Below, piece by piece: positions 7,501 through 16,883 of a stretch of DNA of 24,277 bases. Under the pieces are notes generated by a model. That model worked only from the letters and a program-made list of their open reading frames with translations. It ran no database searches and was not told the DNA's origin. The translations under genes and the position numbers were made by a program. The stretch spans positions 1 through 24,277 of the forward strand of contig CAVGRN010000031.1 of assembly GCA_963631545.1 (NCBI GenBank), given 5' to 3'. Source of the stretch: UBA1181 sp963631545. GTDB lineage: Bacteria; Bacteroidota; Bacteroidia; Bacteroidales; Paludibacteraceae. Each line of letters starts with the position of its first letter. The stretch's first letter is position 1.

Positions 7501-10500
7501 AGTCTTATACGCTTATATGGCGTTTCCGCAAGGTGAACAGCCTATACAGTGACGTGTATGTGGATTGTGAACAGGAGTTTTCTGTGGTGGATAAAACGCC
7601 GCCGACATTCGACTGCTCGTTGTTGGAGAACATCCGCGTAACCGCCAACTACAAGCAAGAGAAGAACAAGTCGCCGGAGTATGACACGTATGCATCTAAT
7701 ACATATAATGCTAAGGTCGGTCCTGAAGGAGAGGTCGTGGCTACGCTAAACAAATATTTCAAGGACCAGAAGATCCGCGTGCTTACGGCGGCAGATGTTG
7801 AAGACAACTGCGACGGCGGGAAGGTTACCGTCAAAATAGAATTGGCTGGTAAGAATGAAGAAGGGGTAGATCAAAATCTCACAATCACGACGGATAAGCA
7901 GTTGCAGGATCATAAGTTTGGCATCGGTCTCACCACCATCACCTATACTTTTACGGATGCTTCCAATAACACATCGTCGTGTACGCAGAGCATCACTGTT
8001 ACTGCCAGCACCACGCCAATCCCGGATTGTCCAAGCATCTCGGATACCACTATCTATGTGGACGAGAATTGCCTTGCCACTTTCGTGTTAGATAGCAGCA
8101 AGGTTACCACCGCGCAGATTCCAGTGAACCAAACGGGTTACTGGTTTAATATCCGAGCTGGCGAGAATCAACTTAATTTGGATAAGAGTACCTTTAAAAT
8201 AGAAGATTATTTCCCAGATCATCTTGATAAATTTTGTAACGTAGAATCGTTTGGTGGTTATCTTCCTGCTCTTACTATAGACTATTTGTGTGAGCAGACA
8301 TCTGATGATGCCAAATGGAAGGCGTTTAATGCTTCTAACTTTGGCTTTAAAATGAATGATTGGTCAAATTGGCATTGGCCTTTTGAAAGAAATTCTACGG
8401 TTATTTCAGAATCTTCTTCCCTCACGACGGTGGTGTATCATAAAGGTTATCCGTATGAGGTGGAACTCTTAAACCCAGACGGGTCGCGTAACGCGTACGC
8501 TGAGAATCCGTACGGAATAGGGGATTCTGCGCCGAAACGCGTCATTGAGCCAAGGTGGAAAAAAGGAAAAGATGAAGATCATTACGACTCCTACCTGTAT
8601 GCCTGTGAGTCGGTGGAAATTAAGGCGACGAATAAGTTCCCTGAGCAGATGATTAACGCCACCAATCTCACCAAGGGCGATTATCGGTTGGTTTACCGGT
8701 TCCAAAACGAGAAGGGTGGAGAGGAACTTGACAGTTGCGTTGTCATTGTCCATGTGGTAGACAGTATGGCACCGAAGCTTGATTGCGGTGATTGGAATAA
8801 TACAGGAACTTTTGCCGCTGGGGATAATTGTAAACTGGATGCAAGCGAGGTTTCTTGGTTCAAGCAACCAACCGCTGCCGATTTGAATGCTAAGGATAAT
8901 TGTTCTGCCCAGAGTGAGTTGAAGGTTTCTTGGGAGCGTACTTTCGATGGTTACTCCTATTCTAACAGCAACGCCCTCACGGATGCTTTCCCAATGGGAA
9001 CCACCGTAATGAAGTGGATTGTGGAGGATGCCTCGGGCAACCAGGCGACTTGTACGCAGACCATCATCGTCAACGATAACACCGGTCCGAAAGTGAACTG
9101 CGACGACTTGAAGCCTATCACTGCATACGCTGGTGATAAGTGTGAGGCAGACAAGGCCGCGGTTGTCGCCGCAGGTTTGGTTGTCCCAGAGGTGGCAGAC
9201 GATGCCTGCTCTCCGACGGGTGGAAATATCAAGGCGACAGGCGTACGCTCGGACGATGGCAGCAAGGGCTTGTTCGACCCTTACCCGTTGGGTGAAACGA
9301 CGATTACATGGACATTCACAGACGCCGCAGGCAACTCAACGACCTGTACGCAGACGGTTACCATCTTGGATAATACGAAGCCAGACTTCGATTGTTCGGA
9401 GATAAAAGACACGACCATTAAACTTGCGCCTACCGCTTGTGCGGCAACCTTGGAAGAGGTGAAGGCGGCACTTAAGTCGCATACCGCGCAAGACGTCTGC
9501 GATGGTGATATTCCAGGCGTGCCTCACGTTAAACTCTCTGATGGCACGTTGGACGACCTCGCCAACTATCCGACATTCAAAAAGGATACTTCCTACGCGA
9601 TTGTATGGACGTTCACAGACAAGGCTGGCAATGTGAAAGAGTGTTCGCAACTCCTCACCATTGCCGACACCACGAAGCCAGACCTCTCCCAAACTTGTAA
9701 GGAGCCGGAGAAGGATGTGGCTGCCACGGTAAATTGTTCGTTGACATACGATGAACTGAATCTCCCTACGTTGGACGAGATGACGCTTATTGATGATTGT
9801 GACGGTAAGATTGTGCCTTCGGTTGTGGCGAGAATCGCGCAGATAGATGGTTCTTACTTGACGTTCAGAGATGAAGAGATCAAGAGCCAGTCGTACCCAG
9901 TTACGCGCAAAGACTATCCTCATATCTTCTATTGGATCTATAAGGATAAGGGCGGCAACGTTGATACTTGCCAGATGTTGGTTAATGTTATCGATAACAT
10001 TCCGCCAGTTCTGGTTAACTGCGAAAATGGTCCGAAAATCAATTTGACCGTTTCGACGGACAAGTGCGATATCACCCCAGAGGAGGTAAAAGATTTGCTC
10101 ATCATACCTTACGCATACGATGAGTGCGACGATTACTTGGACGACCAGGGACAGAAGAAAATCGAGGGTGTGGTTTATCGCTACTTCGTTGAAGAGGTAT
10201 GCGAAACAAGAGATGCAAATGACGTTTGCCTGACTTACAGAAAGGACACCGTCCTGAAGGCAGATGGAAAGACGACACCTTGGGATGCCGACCCATTCCC
10301 ACGTGGCGAGACTATCCTGAAATGGGTGTTCACGGATGCGACAGGAAATTCGGTGGAGTGTAAAAAGTCTGTCGTTGTGGAAGACCACACGCCTCCTATC
10401 TTCGATTGCGACAAGATAGACCCAGATACTTTGCGTCCTGAAGCACCTGTCGGTACTTGCGAGATGGATTTCAAATACTTTAAGGCGGATGTGTTGGACA

Positions 10501-13500
10501 ACCTGTCCTACAAGGCATACGATGCTTGTACGGAGGATTCGGTGCCTGGCGTATTGGTGCTGAGCAACCTCACGCCGCTTCCGGACGACTTCTTGATGGA
10601 GGTGGGCAAACTCTATAAGTTCCTTTGGAAGTTCTCCGACCAGGACAACAACTATGTAACTTGTCCGCAGTTTGTGCAGCCAATGCACCAAAATGATTTG
10701 AATGTGGATTGTAACACTTGGCCAGACACCGTTTCCATTTTGGCTACGAAGGGTGAGTGTGAAATCAATTCGGATTCCGTTGCAAAATACATCTCTACGC
10801 CTAAGGCGGAGGATGTTTGTACAAAAGACTCGTTCGATGCTGTCCCTTACTTCTTTGCGGGAGCGGATATTGTGAAAGTAGACCTCAGCACGCAGCTTTT
10901 CGCTACGGGCGACACTACGATTCACTGGCAGTTCGTCAGCCCTTGGAACCTGAAAGACACCGCATGGTGTGAGCAGGTGGTGCATGTGGCTGGTAATAAA
11001 GAGTTCAAAATCGATTGTGAAACACTTACGCCAACCCTCCATGATACGGTGGCAGACTGCGACCCAACGGATCCAACCGAGTTTGTCGTAGACACACCTT
11101 GGGTGGCAGACCCTTGCCTCACTGTAGACGATGCGCAGTACAAACGCTATGGTGTGGGTACTCGTTCCGATGGCTTGACGTTGGCAGATGGTTATCCATT
11201 GGGTAACACGCAAATCAAGTGGGTATTCACCGATTTCACCGGTTCGGTAGACACGTTCTGTGTGCAGGATATTGAGGTGCGCACGAAGAGGGAGTTGGAA
11301 ATCGATTGTACCCCAATCTCGCAAGACACCATCAAGGTAGACGCTGCGGTGGGTGCTTGTACAGTGGATGGTTCCGGCATTTATGACGAAATAATGAAGC
11401 GTGATTACATCGCTTACCATCCATGTTTGGACGATCCGAACAAGCCGGGAACGAAGATATCCGTTAAGGGAGTCGCTTCGCGAAAGGATGGCAAGGATTT
11501 GAATGGCTCGTATTACGTTGGTCTCACGCAGATTATTTGGACGTTCACAGATACTACCAACACGCTGGCAGTTCCAGTGGCTCGCTGTACAAGTTATGTG
11601 CAAGTGGGCGATGTGAACGAGATGCCAGTGGATTGCGATTTGATCCCAGACACCACCATCCGCCTTGCACCAAACGATTGCGAAATCAGTTGGAGCGAGT
11701 TCAAATTCGCTGACAATATTCCGGCGGTGGTAGACCTCTGCTCTGGCAGTGTGATTAACCCTATTGTTACGCGTTCTAACGGCGATACGGTTAAGGTTTA
11801 CACTGACTCCACTGGCACGGGTGCTGCTAAGAAGTACTTTGTTGTCGTAGACAGCAACTTGAAGTTCGAAGTCGGCACAGATACGTTGTTCTGGAAATAT
11901 GTGTTCGAGGGGACAGACTTCTCTTGCGAGCAGGTTATCACTGTAAAAGATAGCATGGCGCCAGTGTTCAATTGCGACGATATACCGCAAACCACTACCG
12001 TCGAGGCTCCTACGGGCGTATGCGAGGCACCGGTTTCCACAGTGCTTGACGCACTTCCTGACCCTTGGCCAACCGCTACGGAGGCTTGTACAAATGAGGC
12101 TATCCCTGGCAAGGTTTACTTAGACCGTGACCCTAATAAGCAATTGAATGCTGCAAGCAAGTTCGAGGTGAGCGTAGGCAAGCATGAACTGATGTGGGTG
12201 TTCATTGACGAGTCTATCAATGAGATTGGCGATACTTGCTATAAGGATCTGATTGTCAAGAGTGACCTTGAGCCTCTCTTTGATTGCGACACGTTGCCGC
12301 TTGACACGTTCAGAGTGATAGAGTGTGATACGATACTCACTTCGGATGCCATCCCTACGCCAGTAGCTTTGGATGCTTGTACGAAAGATTCTATCAAGGG
12401 TGTCGGTGTCCGTTCGGATGGAAAAGACCTTTTGGCAGACGCTTATCCAGTGGGAACAACCACCATCACGTGGACATTCACCAGTCCGTTCTCGACCAAG
12501 ACAACAACTTGCGACCAGGATATCGTTGTCCTCTCCTACGCTGAGCCATTGTTCGATTGCTCTTCACTCGACACGATTCGTCTTGATGCTGAGGTGGGCA
12601 AGTGCTACGCTCACTCGTCTGTTGTAACAGATCAGTTGGATAAACTGAACCCTATGGCGAAAGACTCTTGTACGGGAATTGAGATTCCTGGCGTTTACTC
12701 GTCTTTGGATGGATCGAAGTTGCCAAATGTGTTCTATGTTGGCGACACCACCATTGTAAAGTGGACGTTCTTCAACGACTCGTTGAATGTCAATCCAAAG
12801 ATTTGCTACCAGGCGGTGATTGTTGCCAGCGATATCGCACCAGAGTTTGACTGCGATACGTTGAACGCTCGCAATAACACGTTCTATATTGAGAATTGCG
12901 ATACTACGTTTGATTCAAGCACAATCCCAGTGCCAGTTGCCATCGACGCTTGTACCAAAGACTCCATTTGGGGCGTGGGTGTCCGCTCGGACGGCAAAGA
13001 CTTGTGGGCAGACGCTTACCCTGTCGGTACAACCACAATCACTTGGACGTTCGATAGTCCGTTCTCGAAGAAGAGTGTTACTTGCGACCAGCCAATCAGC
13101 GTGTTGAGCAACAAGGAGATTATATTCGACTGCTCTACTATTAAGAAAGATTCCATCCCTGCAGGCGAGGATGTGTGCGATGTGTCGGATGTTAAGTTGA
13201 ACGGACATACGGCAGAGCATCCTTGTCCGGCCGAGTCGGGCGTGCAGACGATTGTTGGTGTGCCATCCATTAGCGGCTTCACCGGAACCATCACTGCCAA
13301 TGCGGATTCTTCGGTTTGGACGATTGATAAGATCCACGTCGGCACGCACACCATTACTTGGACGTTCGCCGACCCATCCAACCCTCCAACTTTGGCAGAG
13401 CCTGTCAAGACTTGTGAACAGATTTTGCAAGTGGGCGACAACAATAACGCATCCGTTGATTGTGATAACTTCCGCGACACAACCATCAAACTCAACCCTG

Positions 13501-16500
13501 AGGATTGCGACATCTCGTGGGATAGAATCAAGTTCAACATCCCGCCAGTTGTAGACCGTTGTAGCAATGCTTTGCTCGACCCTGTCGTTTCACGCTCGAG
13601 TGGTAAGGCGATTACGGCAGTCAACTCTATTGTAGGCGGTGATACCGTGGTTGTAGTAACTGCGGATAGTTTCACCGTGGGCATAGATACCATTTGGTGG
13701 AAATACCCAGTCATCGGTGCTGAGTGCCACCAGGTAATCACCGTGAAGGATAGCATGGCGCCTCTCTTTGATTGTGATAACTTTAAGCCAGACACCGCTA
13801 CCGTTTCCACCCCTACGGGCGAGTGTAAGATGGAGGCTTCGGCAGTAGTTGATTCTCTCTTGAAGCTCTTTGAGTGGCCTTACGCAATTGAGCAGTGTAC
13901 GAAGGATTCCATCAAAGGCCGTGTTTTGCTCGACGGCATTACCGAGCTGACGGAAACCAGCACAGCCAACGTTTCGGCTGGCATCCACGAGTTGAAGTGG
14001 ATTTTCATCGACGAGACCATTAATGAGATTGGCGACACTTGTACGAAGTACCTCGTTGTGAAGAGCAATATGGAGCCAGACTTCGATTGTGAATCGCTCT
14101 CGCAACTCAACTTTGTAACGGATGAGTGTTCTAAGGATTTGGGCAAGACCGATATTCCTACGCCAGAAGCGAAAGACCATTGCGTGCCTGACTCAACCAT
14201 TCTTGGCACGGGTGTCTGGGTTTCTGCGACGGATAGCAGTGTAATCGTAGATGCGAACGGCGACCCAGTTTCCATTTATGGAACGTATCCTGTGGGTACG
14301 ACCATCATAAAGTGGACATTCGTCAGCCCATTCTCGAATGCGACGAAATCTTGCTACCAGAACGTGAGCGTTCTCACTACAAAGGAGGTTGACTTTGATT
14401 GTGAATCGTTAGCAGACAAGACTATCCACGTACCAGTGGACAATGTTACGGAGATGTCTAACCCTGACGAAGAAACCAGCTGGCTCGACCTCTTGTATGC
14501 GCAACATCCTTGCCCAGCAGAGTCGGGTGTTACAGACATTCTCGGAGTTCCTTCGCTGAATGGTACTAACTTCGCCATTAAGTCCGATTCTTCTAAGTGG
14601 ATTATTCCGGCGTTGGCGGCAGACACTTACAAGATTGTCTGGACGTTCACAGATCCATCCAACCCTCCAACTATGAAAGAACCAAGCAAAGTCTGCGAGC
14701 AGACGCTGATTGTGGAGGATTTGCTTGATACTTTGACTTGTCCGGAGGGCTTGAACAAGAAGACGATTGCTTGTGTGTCTGAGTTGCCTAAGTATTACGA
14801 GACATTCGATGAGTTTGTCGCTGCGGGCGGTTCAATCACGGGCCATGGCAAGTTCGACAAGAGTACGTTCGGTCATGAGGTGGATTCGACAGGCGTTTTG
14901 CTTTGCGATGAAACAAGGCACATTACATATTATGTGATTGATGTTAGAAAAAACAAGATTGCTTGTACCGATACGGTATTCATTAAAGATACCATTCCGC
15001 CAGCATTTATTGGCACGCTCGATGAGCTGACGCTCCTCTGCTCGGAAACTCTCCCTGCAGCCAGCCAGCCTACGGTTGAGGATTGTAATGACTTTACGCT
15101 GACGCCTACGGAGAAGAGTCAACAGGGTACAGACCCTATGGCGTGCGACTATTACACCTACGATGTGTCCCGCGTGTGGGTGGCAACGGACGTTTGTAAA
15201 AACAAAGATTCGCTGTCTCAAACCATACATGTTGTTGATACCATAAAACCAACCATCAACCTGCCTTTGGATTGGGGAGACTCTGTCCTTTCCATCTACC
15301 GCAAGGGTTGTATCTTCGAGGTGCCAGACTTTGTGGATGATTTGCGCAGAGGTGATGTTTTGCAAGACGATTGTATTGATGACAGCACGGTGTTTACCAT
15401 TGTTCAAACGCCAGCCGCTGGAAGCCACATTACGGAAACCACGATTGTGTCGATTCTCATCTCTGACCCTTGTTCTAATGACACCACTTTGACGAAGCGT
15501 GTGTACGCTCCTAAACGGTCGGATGTGGTTGATATTGAGGCATACGACACTGTGGCTTGTGTGTCGGACGATACGCCAATCAGTTTGATGGACCAGAATA
15601 TCCGTTATGCTGAGGGTAGTTACTTGCAGGAGGATGATTGGGATCACCAATATTATAATGTAGGTAGTACCTTCTTCTACGATATCTATCGTGGAGAAAT
15701 CACGGACGATAACCTTGTCTATAGTACCAATAAGTATGGAAATTCTTCCAAGTTCGAGCGTATGTCTGCGGACGAAAGACGTAGCATCTATGAGTTGAAA
15801 CGTAAGTCGAAGTCGGATACTTACTGGTTTGTGGCGTTGGATACCGCAACTCTGTGTGCCGACACTGCGGTGGCTACCCTCACATTGAGAGAGCGTCCGC
15901 GCATCTCGATGGAGTCAGGCTTGGAACACATTTGCGAGTTCGTCCACGTTGATTCTACAATGTTGAATCCTTACTTCAGTTGCGTCAACGATATGGGTGC
16001 GCAGATTACGGCTCAGGGCTGGCTCTATGGCGACTCTGTCTTTGACTTGGAGAAAGACACGATGGTCTACACCGAGAATAACCTCTCGTTTGCATACTAC
16101 GCTACTAACGAGTGTGGTACATCCACCTCACTTAACAGCTATGCGGAGTTCTGTGGTGCGGATATGTCTGCTGATGACAGCCTTGCGTTCGCCGGTTCAC
16201 AGTCTAACTATGAGTTGCTCCGCAATGAGAAGTATGTGCGTCCTGATTCGGTTCTGATTGTCGTCCACAGACGTTATAATCCAGACAGTATCTCAATCAC
16301 GACGGATCCGCACGACCCACCTCGTATCTGGTTGGGCGAGTTGGTAGAACTGACCGCACACACTGATTACCAGTATTCTGAGTTGGTTTGGTATCGTGTA
16401 GCGGGTGAATACGACCGTCGGAACATCATCGTCGGACAAGATGAATCAGAGTTCGTTTTTGATGACCCAGAAGATGAACAAGATGAAATTTTGGACCGGG

Positions 16501-16847
16501 ATGCGTTGATTATTCAAGATACACCGCAAGATACAGCAAAATATTATATAACTTTGTCTGACGGGGTATGTCCTTCGGTTGCCAGTCCGCTGACGCAGGT
16601 GAATGTTATCAAGCACCTTCCTACGGCGTTTACACCGTACGTTCGTGAAGGTTTGAATGATGTCTTCATGGAGCGTCATAAGATTACGATCTTCGACCGT
16701 TACGGTTCAGTTGTCTTCATCGGGGATGATGGATGGCCGGGAACGAAGAATGGTAAATTGGCAGACCCTGGAGTTTACTTCTACACGGTGATTATGACGG
16801 ATGGCTCGCAAAGGAAGGGTACCGTCGAGTTGGTGTACTTGAAGTAA
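4518..16847 (+). CDS. giant secreted HYR/Ig-like repeat protein with T9SS type B sorting domain
   Basis: From the ATG at 4518 this is a 4,109-residue exported protein. ATGs at 4398 and 4479 are in frame, but 4518 places a standard signal peptide (MKSFEKGLWRCCVALLMAVV, then cleavage after SSLFA) at the very start. Domain order: an N-terminal Ig-like and unclassified region (about 30-800); about 26 tandem HYR-like beta-sandwich modules (about 799-3660) of roughly 110 residues; a unique Ser/Asp-rich region (3660-4030); and a C-terminal gliding-motility/CHU_C type B sorting domain (about 4033-4109). A typical module has a variable D-x-x-x-P-x-F-D-C entry, a mid-module D-x-C, and a W-x-F-x-D...C-x-Q exit. 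The cysteines may form disulfides outside the cell. By analogy with other large HYR-repeat Bacteroidota proteins it is probably an adhesin or matrix fibre, but the ligand is unknown. No enzymatic domain is visible. The second T9SS substrate follows 36 bp later. Confidence 0.88.
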   Translation: MKSFEKGLWRCCVALLMAVVPCSSLFAVGKITADGGETGVTACPGFGIELTASGFTTQPEAVDFYRQEQGSTTWTHIKTVTDVTGVFVTADDMGSSPVSFKAVAQTTKEETNVITVGVGTNCPNPCHESSTGDFINGTDFNPKNGSADAVTELSGSSTDNIVSHFSDYDITFTASDCSGGTISNDFSKYFGTDLPSDMTDLPVYSNYYWFSNGSINCTPFVYTFNLIDGNKKNVWNERYYRLTMRLYLKKRSGCNNDCTSAQLKLQTLNGGEGNFYQNADHAEIYLYDDATGTVIADNNTGNSVLSVNKSFDAISLGGLICRSDLDEKLLRMEIHFYGRFNAQNPNPNTTIGLAPMFQQFGNCFQMAVDYVSAEEMSVCMTNSSACIGEKVTVNAAGFPYNAKYVWEVKKNGSWETLTVGGVPWGGTDEMYKKVDIEVLDLGKTEYRVYDETTYAKNESEPIYFHIVGKNCDPVVPSKVYGKEMFCAPKTDTFFVSPVDANPLVEYRWKLFDPDGKEYKNTSFDYGGKIDSATSKRGDTIFVTMPNDVPEGEYTIQVQTVVKTLQSNGTYVTKPTGDPVSMPFDVYRTPSVTLKLDAFGDIDENEKKLCPTDKNQKIKAVATALPQSKYLYEYTWVGATSDDKGDNFAIVNLPTEASCNGTKTSHTVNVKVEISGVGCPSGATQDYQLEKLVDPTVDCESMDKPEYELDATAKDTTITLPYPNFEAGCENDPAFKIELVFTGLDGTKVSKTIETSLYKVAGDVAKNKVTLPAGSGTLTYTVTDGCGKTATCNVEIVVKDVTAPSINCDDIKPVSVDLDDACTVTFSGTTEIAAPVLTDQNGVDGAITGVYQGRTNVNVAVNPGEVNTSAAQRELFTNPPLLTDAFQIGTTYILWSFSDNSGNTTYCTQKVTVVDKNEPDVDCKAADLGEVSSSDDHCGLSLSELLKQIPADKMPEATDVCSGAGQSITPEYYYYDDGGNDVKITDFDAVLFNVNESYTLIWRFRKVNSLYSDVYVDCEQEFSVVDKTPPTFDCSLLENIRVTANYKQEKNKSPEYDTYASNTYNAKVGPEGEVVATLNKYFKDQKIRVLTAADVEDNCDGGKVTVKIELAGKNEEGVDQNLTITTDKQLQDHKFGIGLTTITYTFTDASNNTSSCTQSITVTASTTPIPDCPSISDTTIYVDENCLATFVLDSSKVTTAQIPVNQTGYWFNIRAGENQLNLDKSTFKIEDYFPDHLDKFCNVESFGGYLPALTIDYLCEQTSDDAKWKAFNASNFGFKMNDWSNWHWPFERNSTVISESSSLTTVVYHKGYPYEVELLNPDGSRNAYAENPYGIGDSAPKRVIEPRWKKGKDEDHYDSYLYACESVEIKATNKFPEQMINATNLTKGDYRLVYRFQNEKGGEELDSCVVIVHVVDSMAPKLDCGDWNNTGTFAAGDNCKLDASEVSWFKQPTAADLNAKDNCSAQSELKVSWERTFDGYSYSNSNALTDAFPMGTTVMKWIVEDASGNQATCTQTIIVNDNTGPKVNCDDLKPITAYAGDKCEADKAAVVAAGLVVPEVADDACSPTGGNIKATGVRSDDGSKGLFDPYPLGETTITWTFTDAAGNSTTCTQTVTILDNTKPDFDCSEIKDTTIKLAPTACAATLEEVKAALKSHTAQDVCDGDIPGVPHVKLSDGTLDDLANYPTFKKDTSYAIVWTFTDKAGNVKECSQLLTIADTTKPDLSQTCKEPEKDVAATVNCSLTYDELNLPTLDEMTLIDDCDGKIVPSVVARIAQIDGSYLTFRDEEIKSQSYPVTRKDYPHIFYWIYKDKGGNVDTCQMLVNVIDNIPPVLVNCENGPKINLTVSTDKCDITPEEVKDLLIIPYAYDECDDYLDDQGQKKIEGVVYRYFVEEVCETRDANDVCLTYRKDTVLKADGKTTPWDADPFPRGETILKWVFTDATGNSVECKKSVVVEDHTPPIFDCDKIDPDTLRPEAPVGTCEMDFKYFKADVLDNLSYKAYDACTEDSVPGVLVLSNLTPLPDDFLMEVGKLYKFLWKFSDQDNNYVTCPQFVQPMHQNDLNVDCNTWPDTVSILATKGECEINSDSVAKYISTPKAEDVCTKDSFDAVPYFFAGADIVKVDLSTQLFATGDTTIHWQFVSPWNLKDTAWCEQVVHVAGNKEFKIDCETLTPTLHDTVADCDPTDPTEFVVDTPWVADPCLTVDDAQYKRYGVGTRSDGLTLADGYPLGNTQIKWVFTDFTGSVDTFCVQDIEVRTKRELEIDCTPISQDTIKVDAAVGACTVDGSGIYDEIMKRDYIAYHPCLDDPNKPGTKISVKGVASRKDGKDLNGSYYVGLTQIIWTFTDTTNTLAVPVARCTSYVQVGDVNEMPVDCDLIPDTTIRLAPNDCEISWSEFKFADNIPAVVDLCSGSVINPIVTRSNGDTVKVYTDSTGTGAAKKYFVVVDSNLKFEVGTDTLFWKYVFEGTDFSCEQVITVKDSMAPVFNCDDIPQTTTVEAPTGVCEAPVSTVLDALPDPWPTATEACTNEAIPGKVYLDRDPNKQLNAASKFEVSVGKHELMWVFIDESINEIGDTCYKDLIVKSDLEPLFDCDTLPLDTFRVIECDTILTSDAIPTPVALDACTKDSIKGVGVRSDGKDLLADAYPVGTTTITWTFTSPFSTKTTTCDQDIVVLSYAEPLFDCSSLDTIRLDAEVGKCYAHSSVVTDQLDKLNPMAKDSCTGIEIPGVYSSLDGSKLPNVFYVGDTTIVKWTFFNDSLNVNPKICYQAVIVASDIAPEFDCDTLNARNNTFYIENCDTTFDSSTIPVPVAIDACTKDSIWGVGVRSDGKDLWADAYPVGTTTITWTFDSPFSKKSVTCDQPISVLSNKEIIFDCSTIKKDSIPAGEDVCDVSDVKLNGHTAEHPCPAESGVQTIVGVPSISGFTGTITANADSSVWTIDKIHVGTHTITWTFADPSNPPTLAEPVKTCEQILQVGDNNNASVDCDNFRDTTIKLNPEDCDISWDRIKFNIPPVVDRCSNALLDPVVSRSSGKAITAVNSIVGGDTVVVVTADSFTVGIDTIWWKYPVIGAECHQVITVKDSMAPLFDCDNFKPDTATVSTPTGECKMEASAVVDSLLKLFEWPYAIEQCTKDSIKGRVLLDGITELTETSTANVSAGIHELKWIFIDETINEIGDTCTKYLVVKSNMEPDFDCESLSQLNFVTDECSKDLGKTDIPTPEAKDHCVPDSTILGTGVWVSATDSSVIVDANGDPVSIYGTYPVGTTIIKWTFVSPFSNATKSCYQNVSVLTTKEVDFDCESLADKTIHVPVDNVTEMSNPDEETSWLDLLYAQHPCPAESGVTDILGVPSLNGTNFAIKSDSSKWIIPALAADTYKIVWTFTDPSNPPTMKEPSKVCEQTLIVEDLLDTLTCPEGLNKKTIACVSELPKYYETFDEFVAAGGSITGHGKFDKSTFGHEVDSTGVLLCDETRHITYYVIDVRKNKIACTDTVFIKDTIPPAFIGTLDELTLLCSETLPAASQPTVEDCNDFTLTPTEKSQQGTDPMACDYYTYDVSRVWVATDVCKNKDSLSQTIHVVDTIKPTINLPLDWGDSVLSIYRKGCIFEVPDFVDDLRRGDVLQDDCIDDSTVFTIVQTPAAGSHITETTIVSILISDPCSNDTTLTKRVYAPKRSDVVDIEAYDTVACVSDDTPISLMDQNIRYAEGSYLQEDDWDHQYYNVGSTFFYDIYRGEITDDNLVYSTNKYGNSSKFERMSADERRSIYELKRKSKSDTYWFVALDTATLCADTAVATLTLRERPRISMESGLEHICEFVHVDSTMLNPYFSCVNDMGAQITAQGWLYGDSVFDLEKDTMVYTENNLSFAYYATNECGTSTSLNSYAEFCGADMSADDSLAFAGSQSNYELLRNEKYVRPDSVLIVVHRRYNPDSISITTDPHDPPRIWLGELVELTAHTDYQYSELVWYRVAGEYDRRNIIVGQDESEFVFDDPEDEQDEILDRDALIIQDTPQDTAKYYITLSDGVCPSVASPLTQVNVIKHLPTAFTPYVREGLNDVFMERHKITIFDRYGSVVFIGDDGWPGTKNGKLADPGVYFYTVIMTDGSQRKGTVELVYLK
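6912..15499 (+). repeat. about 26 tandem HYR-like modules, coding
   Basis: Successive module entries recognised by the V-x-D-x-x-x-P-x-x-D-C pattern lie near 6912, 7251, 7585, 7996, 8755, 9070, 9360, 9660, 9988, 10375, 10677, 10984, 11275, 11600, 11940, 12253, 12526, 12819, 13099, 13429, 13740, 14056, 14368, 14709, 14980 and 15229. Most are 270-340 bp. The module entered at 7996 is more than twice that size. Early modules keep the classical GN-x-x-x-C-x-Q exit of HYR domains. Later ones replace it with family-specific sequences and lose the entry proline. The last three entries (14709, 14980, 15229) are the most diverged. Confidence 0.8.
11600..14708 (+). repeat. higher-order repeat of module groups (A-B-C-B-C-E, then A-B-C-E)
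   Basis: Modules entered at 11600, 11940 and 12253 correspond one to one with those at 13429, 13740 and 14056, an offset of about 1.8 kb. The pairs share diagnostic strings: DTTI(R/K)L with a following DC(E/D)ISW, VITVKDSMAP, and INEIGDTC. The module at 13099 corresponds to that at 14368 (both PCPAESGV and DPSNPPT). Within the first group the B-C pair is doubled: the modules at 12253 and 12819 share ACTKDSI, GVGVRSDGKDL and ADAYPVGTTTITWTF. This indicates stepwise duplication of multi-module blocks. Confidence 0.8.
16614..16844 (+). other. T9SS type B C-terminal sorting domain, divergent copy
   Basis: The last 77 codons of the giant gene match the gliding-motility-associated C-terminal domain: TAFTP...GLNDVF, ITIFDRYGSVVF, DPGVYFYTVIMTDG, and GTVELVYLK at the end. 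In known substrates this domain directs outer-membrane passage by the type IX system. The usual FTPNGDG(I/V)ND loop is altered here to FTPYVREGLND, and the usual W-D-G is WPG. The neighbouring gene has the canonical version. Confidence 0.8.
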
Positions 16848-16883
16848 CGCGAAACAGAGTTATAGTATTTTTATATAAAACGA

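Noticed and set aside
9336..11990. 884-codon open frame on the minus strand inside the giant gene
   Set aside because: It lies entirely opposite repeated Asp/Cys-rich coding sequence. Its translation is rich in Arg/His/Ile with no recognisable domain, as expected when GAY/TGY-rich codons are read backwards. The plus strand has signal peptide, modules and sorting domain.
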